DNA from: Alphaproteobacteria bacterium
GTDB taxonomy: Bacteria > Pseudomonadota > Alphaproteobacteria > Sphingomonadales > Sphingomonadaceae
Direction: 5' to 3'
Assembly: GCA_028293055.1 (NCBI GenBank)
Contig: JAQGLD010000122.1
Span: 1-5,210, forward strand
Length of the DNA: 5,210 nt
Part shown: piece after piece, positions 1 to 5,210 of the stretch
Layout of the letters: every line of letters starts with the position of its first letter
Position numbering within the stretch: position 1 is the first letter of the stretch
The notes under the pieces: model-generated
Databases searched by the model: none
What the model was told of the DNA's origin: nothing
The model's input: only the letters and a program-made list of their open reading frames with translations
Position numbers and translations under genes: made by a program

Positions 1-932
1 GAAACGATGTAGAGCGGCCGGCGCTTCGCCTCCATGAACAGGCGGCCGAGATATTCGCCGATCATCCCGAGCACGAACATCTGCACCGCCCCGAGCACGA
101 CGACGACCAGCATGAGCGAGGTCCAGCCCTGGATCGCAGTGCCTGACAGGAAACCGACGGCGATATAGCCGAGCAGCAGCACGGAGGCTGCGACCAGCCA
201 AAGGCCGATATGGCTGGCGAAGCGCAGGGGCGCGGTCGAGAATCCGGTCACCGCATCGAGCGCGAAGCGCACCATCTTCGAGAAGGGATATTTGGTCACC
301 CCGGCGTGGCGCTCGGCGCGGTCATAGACGATCGGCACCTGGCGGAAGCCGACCCAGGCGACCATGCCGCGGATGAATCGGGCCTGCTCGGGCAGGCTGA
401 GCAAAGCGTCGAGCGCGCGCCGGCTCATCAGCCGAAAGTCCCCGGTGTCGAGCGGGATCTCGATCTCGGCGAGCTTGGACAAGGCGCGGTAGAAGAGCTT
501 GGCGGTGCCGCGCTTGAACGCGGTCTCGCCAGCCCTGGCGCGGCGCACCGCATAGACCACGTCCGCACCCTGGCGGTCCATCTCGGCCATCATCCCGGGC
601 AGCAGCTCGGGCGGATCCTGGAGATCGGCGTCGATGATCAGGATTCGCTCGCCTGCGCACAGATCGAGGCCGGCGGTGAGCGCCAGCTGGTGGCCGTGGT
701 TGCGCGACAGGTTGATCGCGACGAGATGCGGATCGCGGGCCGAAATCTCGCGCATCATCGCCCAGCTCGAATCGCGCGACCCGTCGTTGATCAGGACGAT
801 CTCATAATCCTCGCCGGCGACTCCGCGTGCTACCGCGCTCAACCGGCCGTGGAGCTCCCCGAGGCAGGCCTCCTCATTGTAGCAGGGGACAACGATCGAA
901 AGCTTGGGGATCGAAAGTCTGGTGGCCTTCAT
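1..932 (-). CDS. GtrB/DPM1-like family 2 glycosyltransferase with two C-terminal membrane helices (3' end cut by window edge)
   Basis: 310 codons are visible from the ATG at 932-930, and the frame is still open at base 1. Family members are usually about 310-330 residues, so only a short tail is missing. The GT-A catalytic domain comes first: VVPCYNEE (residues 14-21), INDGSRD (48-54), the metal/nucleotide-sugar DxD motif in DADLQDPPE (101-109), LDTGDFRLM (161-169), and RHAGVTKYPFSKM (208-220), matching the family's R-x-x-G-x-S/T-K-Y segment. Two hydrophobic helices follow at about 241-263 and 272-295, ending in a basic RRPLYIV tail. This is the layout of GtrB, ArnC and dolichol-phosphate-mannose synthase relatives, which transfer a sugar from a nucleotide donor to polyprenyl phosphate on the cytoplasmic face. 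The donor sugar cannot be read from sequence. The start overlaps the stop of the upstream membrane-protein gene as ATGA and has only a weak GAG upstream, so translational coupling is likely. The family call is firm; the substrate is unknown. Confidence 0.93.
   Translation of the reverse strand, partial: MKATRLSIPKLSIVVPCYNEEACLGELHGRLSAVARGVAGEDYEIVLINDGSRDSSWAMMREISARDPHLVAINLSRNHGHQLALTAGLDLCAGERILIIDADLQDPPELLPGMMAEMDRQGADVVYAVRRARAGETAFKRGTAKLFYRALSKLAEIEIPLDTGDFRLMSRRALDALLSLPEQARFIRGMVAWVGFRQVPIVYDRAERHAGVTKYPFSKMVRFALDAVTGFSTAPLRFASHIGLWLVAASVLLLGYIAVGFLSGTAIQGWTSLMLVVVVLGAVQMFVLGMIGEYLGRLFMEAKRRPLYIV
929..932 (-). promoter_or_regulatory. ATGA stop/start overlap (translational coupling)
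   Basis: Read on the minus strand, the four bases are ATGA: the ATG of the GtrB-like gene shares two bases with the TGA of the GT-C-like gene. With no good Shine-Dalgarno before the ATG, re-initiation by terminating ribosomes is the likely mode of translation. It implies one transcript and matched expression of the two proteins. Confidence 0.8.
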
Positions 933-2491
933 GGGGTGGTCTCGGGCTCCGGCGGAAGCGGGTTGTGGTCGACGATCCTGTAGACCACGCTGTTGCCGCT
1001 GCGCCAGATCGGGATCATTCCCCGGGTGAGCCGCGGGTCGTAGGCCGGCGGCCGGATCATCCAGACATAGTCGAACGCGTCGCGCGGAAAGCCTTTCAGC
1101 GACTGGTTGAGCGAGCGCCACACTTCGTAGGGGCATTTGACCGCGGTCACCATCTGCGATGCGTCATGGGCGTAACCCTTGGCGGGACGGTAGGTGGTGT
1201 GGAGCAATTGCGCGCCGAGCATCGACCATTGCTCGTTCGAGAAGGCGCGGTTGCGGACCAAAGCGATTCCGGGGAGATGCTCGATCCGGCTCATCGCCCA
1301 GGGCTGGCGGCAGCCCTCGCCGACGAACGAGAGCAATCGGGCGCCTTTGGGGATATGATCGAGCGCGACGAGCTCGCGATCATAGACCCGGTCGTACATC
1401 CAGAAGCTGACCGTGTTACCGCCGATCCGGACGACGACGAAGGCCAGGCCGAGCCAGGCGAGGTTGCGTCGGAAACGCTCGCTCGCATCGTCGCGCAGCC
1501 GGATCGCGATCACCGCCACGGCGAACATATAGGGCACCAGCCTCATGTCGGCATAAGCCGAGCCGAACACGATCCTCGGCAGCAGGATGAAGACGGCCAG
1601 CAGGAAGAGGGCCGATGCCGCGAGGTTGCGCGAGAAGCCGATCTTCTTGCTGACGATCGCTTCGAAGATCAGGACGATGACCAGCCCGAGCGAGGCGAAA
1701 TCGAACCAGTACCAGCGATCTCGAAGCGCAGTGACCAGCCAGATATATTTGGCGCCCCAGTTGAACCAGTCGCCGGTCTCGCCGCCGACATGGCCGCCAT
1801 TGCGCCACATCAGCATCAGGATGATCGGCGGGGCCAGCGACAGGCACTGGATCCCGGCATTGAATCCGGCATGGACGACATTCTTGCCGCGGTCGTGCTG
1901 ACGGACGAGCTCGGCCGAGAAGGCCATCACTCCGAGCGTGCCCCAGCCATAGGTGTGGGTGACCCAGATCGCCATCGACAAGGGCACGAAGATCGCCGCC
2001 CGCAACCGGAGATGCCCCGTGCGCGCCAGCCGGAGCCACAGGCCGAAGGCCAAGAAGGCGAACGCCATCGACAGCGACGAGTTCACGAATCCGAAGATGA
2101 ACGGATGGCCGTAGGCGAAGGGGATGGCGAACACCGCGGTCGGCGGCACCCGGCCATGGACCTCGCGAGCGACCCACAGGAATCCGGCCGCGGTCATCAC
2201 CGGAATCGCCATGATGATCAGCTTGGTGCCGAGCTCGACCCCGAGCAGTTTTCCGACCGGGAAGATCAGCAGGTCGATCCCGAGATTTCCGATCAGCGCC
2301 CAGCGGAAGGTGTACCATTGCTGGAGGGTGGGCGAGTTGGCGAGCTCGAGCTCGACCCGGAACCGTCCCATATGTCCGGGCAGGTCGACGAGCGGGGGAA
2401 TATCCGGCCAGACCAGGGGCAGAGCGGCGAGCAGCGCCAGGGCGGCGACGTACCAGCGCCGTTCCCACCAAGGCGCATTCTGATCGGCCAC
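929..2491 (-). CDS. Polytopic membrane protein, putative GT-C-like glycosyltransferase
   Basis: About 520 residues. I start it at the GTG at 2491-2489, which has GCGGGG six bases upstream. An in-frame GTG at 2527 would add 12 residues but has no Shine-Dalgarno. I count about 10-11 hydrophobic segments in roughly the first 365 residues, then a mostly soluble C-terminal region (about 366-520) containing Cys394 and Cys453. The first predicted external loop, just after the first membrane helix, has acidic residues and a histidine (D30, D36, H40 in WPDIPPLVDLPGHMGR). GT-C enzymes carry their catalytic acid in this loop. A second motif, ADMRLVPY (about 314-321), lies by a later helix. I recognise no named family, so the function is inferred from topology, the loop motif and the partner: the stop TGA overlaps the ATG of a polyprenyl-phosphate glycosyltransferase gene. 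It probably transfers a lipid-linked sugar to an envelope acceptor. A non-enzymatic membrane protein of the same locus is the main alternative. Confidence 0.85.
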   Translation of the reverse strand: MADQNAPWWERRWYVAALALLAALPLVWPDIPPLVDLPGHMGRFRVELELANSPTLQQWYTFRWALIGNLGIDLLIFPVGKLLGVELGTKLIIMAIPVMTAAGFLWVAREVHGRVPPTAVFAIPFAYGHPFIFGFVNSSLSMAFAFLAFGLWLRLARTGHLRLRAAIFVPLSMAIWVTHTYGWGTLGVMAFSAELVRQHDRGKNVVHAGFNAGIQCLSLAPPIILMLMWRNGGHVGGETGDWFNWGAKYIWLVTALRDRWYWFDFASLGLVIVLIFEAIVSKKIGFSRNLAASALFLLAVFILLPRIVFGSAYADMRLVPYMFAVAVIAIRLRDDASERFRRNLAWLGLAFVVVRIGGNTVSFWMYDRVYDRELVALDHIPKGARLLSFVGEGCRQPWAMSRIEHLPGIALVRNRAFSNEQWSMLGAQLLHTTYRPAKGYAHDASQMVTAVKCPYEVWRSLNQSLKGFPRDAFDYVWMIRPPAYDPRLTRGMIPIWRSGNSVVYRIVDHNPLPPEPETTP

Positions 2492-2628
2492 TTGATACCC
2501 CGCTATTAGGAGCGGCTGCCTTGCCACAGGGAAGGAACGCCGTTCAAGCAGGATACAGGCACGGCGCGATAAGGCCTCGCCAGCTTTGTGCGGCAGCTCG
2601 TTGCCGATTTCACGGACCAGGAGCCGAT
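2492..2628. other. Divergent intergenic region between the membrane-protein gene and the EF-hand gene
   Basis: These 137 bases must carry the promoters for both flanking genes. I found no convincing sigma70-type -35/-10 pair in either direction. The best plus-strand candidate, TTCAAG then GATAAG with a 19-base gap, is poor. GGAAC occurs at 2534-2538, but no GTT lies at the distance expected for an EcfG-type promoter. A short dyad, GAACG-C-CGTTC, lies at 2535-2545 and could be an operator or chance. The open frame continues upstream of 2629, but that part has no codon or protein character and is best read as leader. Confidence 0.5.
2619..2623 (+). promoter_or_regulatory. Shine-Dalgarno of the EF-hand gene
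   Basis: AGGAG is followed by a five-base spacer and the ATG at 2629. It decides the start: the open frame extends in phase back to 2521, but only the 2629 start has a ribosome binding site and a signal peptide directly after it. Confidence 0.85.
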
Positions 2629-3117
2629 ATGAAGATATTGCTGTGCGCGGGCGCCGCCCTCGCAGCCATGACCGCCGCGCCCGCTTTCGCCCAGCCCCCG
2701 CAGGGCGGCCCCGGCGGCCCGGGGGGTGGGATGCGCATGCCGCAGACCCGCGCCGAGGTTCAGCAGATGATCCAGGAGCGGTTCGCCGCCGCGGACGCCA
2801 ATCACGACGGTGTCGTCACCGAGGAGGAGCTTCAGGGCACGATGAGCCCGTCCGCGACAGGCCAGGGCGGTGCCCGTGGCCGGCGCGGCGGCAACATGTT
2901 CGAGCGCGCCGATTCCAACCATGACGGCAAGCTCACCGTCGAGGAGCTCAGTGCCCAGTTCCTCACTCGCTTCGACCGGGTCGACACCAATCATGACGGC
3001 ACGATCAGCCCCGAGGAGCGCGAAGCCGCGCGCGCCGCGATGCGGGCTCGGATGCAGTCGCGCGGCGACGGCGGCGACGCCCCGCCGCAGCCCGGCGAAG
3101 AGCCGCCGCAGGGTTAA
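2629..3117 (+). CDS. Secreted EF-hand calcium-binding protein with three loops
   Basis: 162 residues. The N-terminus is a Sec signal peptide (MKILL, hydrophobic Ala-rich core, APAFA), with likely cleavage after residue 21. A Gly/Pro-rich stretch follows (22-36), then three canonical 12-residue EF-hand loops at D56-E67, D95-E106 and D119-E130. Each has Asp, Asn, Asp, Gly and Glu at positions 1, 3, 5, 6 and 12, so all three should bind Ca2+. All three share an N-H-D-G core. Loops 2 and 3 start only 24 residues apart, sharing one helix, while loop 1 is separated by a Gly/Arg-rich linker (about 77-88). The tail is Pro/Glu-rich and disordered. It is probably periplasmic or extracellular. I see no enzymatic domain; calcium buffering, sensing or binding to an envelope partner are all possible. 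It stands alone, divergent from the glycosyltransferase pair and ending at a strong hairpin. Confidence 0.92.
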   Translation: MKILLCAGAALAAMTAAPAFAQPPQGGPGGPGGGMRMPQTRAEVQQMIQERFAAADANHDGVVTEEELQGTMSPSATGQGGARGRRGGNMFERADSNHDGKLTVEELSAQFLTRFDRVDTNHDGTISPEEREAARAAMRARMQSRGDGGDAPPQPGEEPPQG

Positions 3118-3129
3118 GTCGATCGGGTA

Positions 3130-3156
3130 AAGGGCCGGCTGGTTAGGCCGGCCCTT
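3130..3156. terminator. Bidirectional terminator hairpin between convergent genes
   Basis: A perfect 10-bp stem, AAGGGCCGGC (3130-3139) with GCCGGCCCTT (3147-3156), encloses a 7-base loop. It begins 12 bases after the TAA of the EF-hand gene and lies about 117 bases beyond the stop of the convergent cfa-like gene. The stem is GC-rich with an A/T end on each side, but the T tract is short in both directions (TTCTC on plus, TTTA on minus). It should act as a terminator on either strand, more credibly for the nearer EF-hand gene. Confidence 0.8.
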
Positions 3157-3161
3157 CTCGC

Positions 3162-3185
3162 TCATCCCGGCGCGGGCCGGGATGA
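3162..3185. repeat. Palindromic REP-like element, copy 1
   Basis: TCATCCCGGC (3162-3171) pairs perfectly with GCCGGGATGA (3176-3185) across a 4-base loop. The sequence resembles the dispersed intergenic palindromes of sphingomonads (ATCCCGGC...GCCGGGATGACG type). It sits directly after the terminator and may extend it as a second hairpin for minus-strand transcripts. The repeat assignment rests on resemblance and on the second copy nearby. Confidence 0.6.
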
Positions 3186-3237
3186 CGTATCGAAAGCTCG
3201 GCTCCTCCGCGCCACGGGCACCGTGCGCGCCTGGCCC

Positions 3238-3264
3238 GAGATCCCGGCCTTCGCCGGGAAGACG
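3238..3264. repeat. Palindromic REP-like element, copy 2
   Basis: TCCCGGC (3242-3248) pairs with GCCGGGA (3253-3259) around CTTC, flanked by GAGA on the left and AGACG on the right. It shares ATCCCGGC....GCCGGGA and GACG with copy 1 in the same orientation, about 77 bases away. It ends 10 bases before the stop of the cfa-like gene, so it could also terminate or protect the 3' end of that transcript. Confidence 0.6.
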
Positions 3265-3273
3265 GACCGAGAC

Positions 3274-4542
3274 TTACTCCGCCGCCTGGCTCAGATGCCA
3301 TTCGGGCGCCCGTTCGAGGCTGCGCAGGCGAGCCTCCTCGTCGAACAGATAGTCGCGGGTGATCGGCACCGCGCCGCGCTGCTTCACATATTGGAGCTGC
3401 CAGTTGACCAGGCCGCCATAGCGGAACGCGGCCTCGGACCCCGCCAGATAGAAGAGCCACATCCGGTAGAAGGTCTCGTCGTAAAGCGCGACGATCTCCG
3501 CTCGCGCAGCCTTCGTCCGCTCGTACCATTCGCGCAAGGTATAGGCATAATGGTAGCGCAAAGCCTCGACGTCGCTGACGATGAACTTGTGCTTGGCGGC
3601 CTCGCTGACCAGCTCCGAAAGCGCCGGAATATAGCCGCCGGGGAAGATATATTTGCGGGTCCACGGGTCGGTGACCCCGGGCTCGCCGGCCCGGCCGCAG
3701 CAATGCGAGACCATCACGCCGTCGTCGGCGAGCAATTCGCGGCACTTGGCGAAGAAGCCCGGATAATGGGGCGTTCCGAGATGCTCGATCAGCCCGACGC
3801 TGATGATCCGGTCGAACGGCCCCTCGACGTCTCGATAGTCGGTCAGCTCGAATCTGACCCGGTCGGACACGCCCTCCGCGACGGCGCGCTCGTTGGAGAA
3901 TTGGATCTGGTCGGGCGCGAGCGCGACTCCGAGCACGTCGACGCCATATTGGCGGTGGAGATACAAAGCGAGGCCGCCCCAGCCGCAGCCGATGTCGAGC
4001 ACCCGCATTCCAGGCTTGAGGTTGAGCTTGGCGGCGAGATGCGCCTTCTTGTCGAGCTGGGCCTGCTCGAGGCTGTCGCCGGGGTCGAGGAAATAGGCGC
4101 AAGTATATTGGCGGTCCTCGTCGAGGAACAGTTCGTAGAGCCGCCGGGTGAGGTTGTAGGTATGCTCGGCATTGCGCCTGGAGCGGCTGCGCCAGTTGAT
4201 CTGGTCGACCCGGCCGGCGAGATAGTCGGCGGCCTTGCGGATCGGGCCCTTCGGGGTCAGCGGCCCCTCATCCTCCCACGGCGCGTTGCAGATGACCATC
4301 ATGATAAGGTCGCGAATCTCGCCCTCGTCGATGATCATCCGGCCTTCCATCCACGTCTCTCCGGCGCCGAGCCGCGGATTGGTGGCGATGTCGAAGGCCG
4401 CCTTGCGGTCGGTCAGCCGGGCGACGACCTTGCGCAGCTCGGGATCGGGCTTGCCGTAGCGATAGACCTTGCCGTCATGGTTGGTGACGATCAGCTCGCC
4501 CCTCTGGATCAGCCGACGAAGCATCTTGTCCAACAACCACAT
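3274..4542 (-). CDS. cfa: Cyclopropane-fatty-acyl-phospholipid synthase family SAM methyltransferase
   Basis: 422 residues, ATG at 4542 to TAA at 3274, with a strong GGGAGG six bases upstream. The family transfers a methylene from S-adenosylmethionine to the cis double bond of membrane phospholipid acyl chains. Residues 1-120 form the N-terminal lipid-interacting domain, with the family segment GETWMEG (61-67). The Rossmann methyltransferase domain follows: HTYNLTRRLYELFLD (127-141), YTCAYF (146-151), the SAM-binding VLDIGCGWGG (181-190), SVGLIEHLG (248-256), SHCCG (279-283), DPWTRKYIFPGGYIP (292-306) and YTLREWYER (334-342). Against my recollection of E. coli Cfa, the bicarbonate-site Cys, Glu, His and Tyr correspond to C148, E253, H280 and Y332, but the E. 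coli Ile after His-Thr is C282 here. Length and motif order fit an intact enzyme. The family has paralogues with other lipid methylation activities, so cfa is a family-level symbol. It reads from its own likely promoter downstream of rlmN. Confidence 0.92.
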   Translation of the reverse strand: MWLLDKMLRRLIQRGELIVTNHDGKVYRYGKPDPELRKVVARLTDRKAAFDIATNPRLGAGETWMEGRMIIDEGEIRDLIMMVICNAPWEDEGPLTPKGPIRKAADYLAGRVDQINWRSRSRRNAEHTYNLTRRLYELFLDEDRQYTCAYFLDPGDSLEQAQLDKKAHLAAKLNLKPGMRVLDIGCGWGGLALYLHRQYGVDVLGVALAPDQIQFSNERAVAEGVSDRVRFELTDYRDVEGPFDRIISVGLIEHLGTPHYPGFFAKCRELLADDGVMVSHCCGRAGEPGVTDPWTRKYIFPGGYIPALSELVSEAAKHKFIVSDVEALRYHYAYTLREWYERTKAARAEIVALYDETFYRMWLFYLAGSEAAFRYGGLVNWQLQYVKQRGAVPITRDYLFDEEARLRSLERAPEWHLSQAAE

Positions 4543-4548
4543 TCGGCG

Positions 4549-4554
4549 CCTCCC
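4549..4554 (-). promoter_or_regulatory. Shine-Dalgarno of the cfa-like gene
   Basis: On the minus strand this reads GGGAGG, six bases before the ATG at 4542. It is one of the best ribosome binding sites in the window and fixes the start codon. Confidence 0.85.
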
Positions 4555-4571
4555 GCGTTGATCAGGCGGCC

Positions 4572-4600
4572 AGTGAAGGGGAGCCGCGCGCCGCGGTCAA
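4572..4600 (-). promoter_or_regulatory. Candidate promoter of the cfa-like gene
   Basis: On the minus strand CTTGACC gives a near-perfect -35 (TTGACC, 4600-4595). After exactly 17 bases comes TTCACT (4577-4572), a weak -10 matching three of six consensus positions. Transcription would begin near 4564, leaving a leader of about 20 bases that includes the GGGAGG site. A 10-bp perfect palindrome, TCCCGCGGGA (4614-4623), lies about 13 bases upstream of the -35 and might be a regulator site. The -35 and spacing are good and the -10 is the weak point. Confidence 0.5.
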
Positions 4601-4676
4601 GCCCGCACTTTCATCCCGCGGGACATTGGCAGGCCGGTTCGTCCGCGACGATTGACCCAGGTTAGTAAGGACGCGC

Positions 4677-5210
4677 TCAGGCCAGCGCGGCCTGTTTCTC
4701 GTCCGCGATCCGATCGAGCTCGGCGCGGCTCTTCTTCTCCGCGGCCGACTTGAGCTGGCCGCAGGCGGCCATGATGTCGCGGCCGCGCGGGCGGCGGATC
4801 GGAGCGCTGATCCCGGCCTCGAAGATGATGTCGGAGAATCGGCGGACCCGGTCGGGATCCGAGCATTCATAGGCGGCGCCCGGCCAGGGATTGAACGGAA
4901 TGAGGTTCACCTTGGCCGGCAATTTATACTTGTGGATCAGCCGTACGAGCTCGTGCGCCTCGGCGTCGCTGTCATTCTTGTCCTTCAGCATTACATATTC
5001 GAAGGTGATGCGCCGGGCATTGTTGGCGCCGGGATAGGCCGCGCAGGCGGCGAGCAATTCCTCGATCCCGTATTTGCGGTTGAGCGGCACGATCTCGTCG
5101 CGCACCTCCTTGGTCACCGCGTGGAGCGAGACCGCGAGATTGACTCCGATCTCCTCGCCGGCGCGAGCCATCATCGGCACCACCCCCGAGGTCGAGAGGG
5201 TGATCCGGCG
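4677..5210 (-). CDS. rlmN: Dual-specificity 23S rRNA/tRNA adenine C2-methyltransferase RlmN (5' part beyond window)
   Basis: The last 177 codons are present, ending at TGA 4679-4677; the frame is open to the right edge. RlmN is a radical-SAM enzyme that makes m2A2503 in 23S rRNA and m2A37 in some tRNAs, in the cytoplasm. Visible family marks in order are [12 protein letters not shown] at the edge, NLAVSLHA, the [11 protein letters not shown] segment, [23 protein letters not shown], and [14 protein letters not shown] near the end. The Cys in AACGQL (codon 4763-4761) corresponds to the C-terminal cysteine that carries the methyl group in the RlmN mechanism (Cys355 in E. coli). The iron-sulfur CxxxCxxC motif and N-terminal domain lie outside the window. 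After AACGQL comes a charged, Ala-rich tail of about 25 residues. No clear terminator follows, so some transcription may read into the cfa-like gene. No other family fits. Confidence 0.96.
   Translation of the reverse strand, partial: RRITLSTSGVVPMMARAGEEIGVNLAVSLHAVTKEVRDEIVPLNRKYGIEELLAACAAYPGANNARRITFEYVMLKDKNDSDAEAHELVRLIHKYKLPAKVNLIPFNPWPGAAYECSDPDRVRRFSDIIFEAGISAPIRRPRGRDIMAACGQLKSAAEKKSRAELDRIADEKQAALA

Noticed and set aside
210..983. 257-codon plus-strand open frame antisense to the GtrB-like gene
   Set aside because: The minus strand carries unmistakable GT2 motifs (VVPCYNEE, DADLQDPPE). The plus frame has no ribosome binding site or recognisable domain.
827..2509. 560-codon plus-strand open frame antisense to the membrane-protein gene
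   Set aside because: Its product is a low-complexity mix rich in Arg, Asp, Glu, Gln and His, with no hydrophobic core or motif. The minus-strand frame gives a coherent polytopic membrane protein. High G/C at third positions keeps the opposite strand open.
2534..2560. EcfG (general stress response) promoter based on GGAAC at 2534-2538
   Set aside because: The matching GTT element is not found 16-17 bases downstream, so only half the signature is present.
2521..2628. 36-residue N-terminal extension of the EF-hand protein
   Set aside because: The extension would bury the signal peptide inside the protein, has no ribosome binding site, and its composition is not protein-like. The ATG at 2629 has AGGAG at good spacing.
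2506..3165. 219-codon minus-strand open frame over the EF-hand gene
   Set aside because: The plus strand has a signal peptide, three EF-hand loops and a Shine-Dalgarno. The minus frame also crosses the terminator hairpin.
4611..4623. Third copy of the REP-like palindrome (TCATCCCG then CGGGA)
   Set aside because: Only the left TCATCCCG is shared. There is no loop, and the flanking GACG is missing, so it is better treated as an independent short palindrome.
3223..4665. 480-codon plus-strand open frame antisense to the cfa-like gene
   Set aside because: It is exactly antisense to a clearly recognisable methyltransferase, runs through the REP-like palindrome, and shows no family motif. It is a composition artefact.
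1..5210. Mobile element, CRISPR array, tRNA/rRNA or toxin-antitoxin system
   Set aside because: No transposase or integrase motif, no terminal repeats, no regularly spaced repeats and no cloverleaf sequence were seen. Four of the five genes cover nearly all non-intergenic DNA and belong to ordinary or plausible chromosomal families.

Overview
The window looks like chromosomal DNA from a high-GC alphaproteobacterium, most likely a sphingomonad (Sphingomonas or a relative). The support is the strong G/C bias at third codon positions, the style of the secreted EF-hand protein, the alphaproteobacterial-type RlmN C-terminus, and palindromes with a CCCGGC/GCCGGG core like those scattered through sphingomonad genomes. 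The genus is inferred from these signs and not proven.

Layout from right to left on the minus strand: (1) the 3' part of rlmN (4677-5210, running off the right edge), encoding the radical-SAM 23S rRNA/tRNA adenine C2-methyltransferase. (2) A 134-bp gap with a candidate CTTGACC-type promoter and a strong Shine-Dalgarno. (3) A complete cyclopropane-fatty-acid-synthase family methyltransferase gene (3274-4542). (4) A 156-bp convergent intergenic region with a symmetric terminator hairpin and two related palindromes. (5) On the plus strand, a small secreted protein with three EF-hand loops (2629-3117). (6) A 137-bp divergent intergenic region. (7) Back on the minus strand, a two-gene unit: a roughly 520-residue polytopic membrane protein resembling GT-C glycosyltransferases (929-2491), then a GtrB/DPM1-type family 2 glycosyltransferase (1-932, missing only its last few residues at the left edge). 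These two overlap by ATGA.

The last pair is the functionally suggestive part. A GtrB/DPM1-like enzyme makes polyprenyl-phosphate sugars, and GT-C enzymes use such sugars outside the cytoplasmic membrane. The pair may therefore be a small lipid-linked sugar module for decorating an envelope glycan, lipid or protein. The Cfa-like enzyme acts on membrane phospholipids and RlmN on RNA; nothing in the sequence ties them to the glycosylation pair. I see no mobile element, CRISPR array, RNA gene or phage gene. The long open frames antisense to the genes are composition artefacts.
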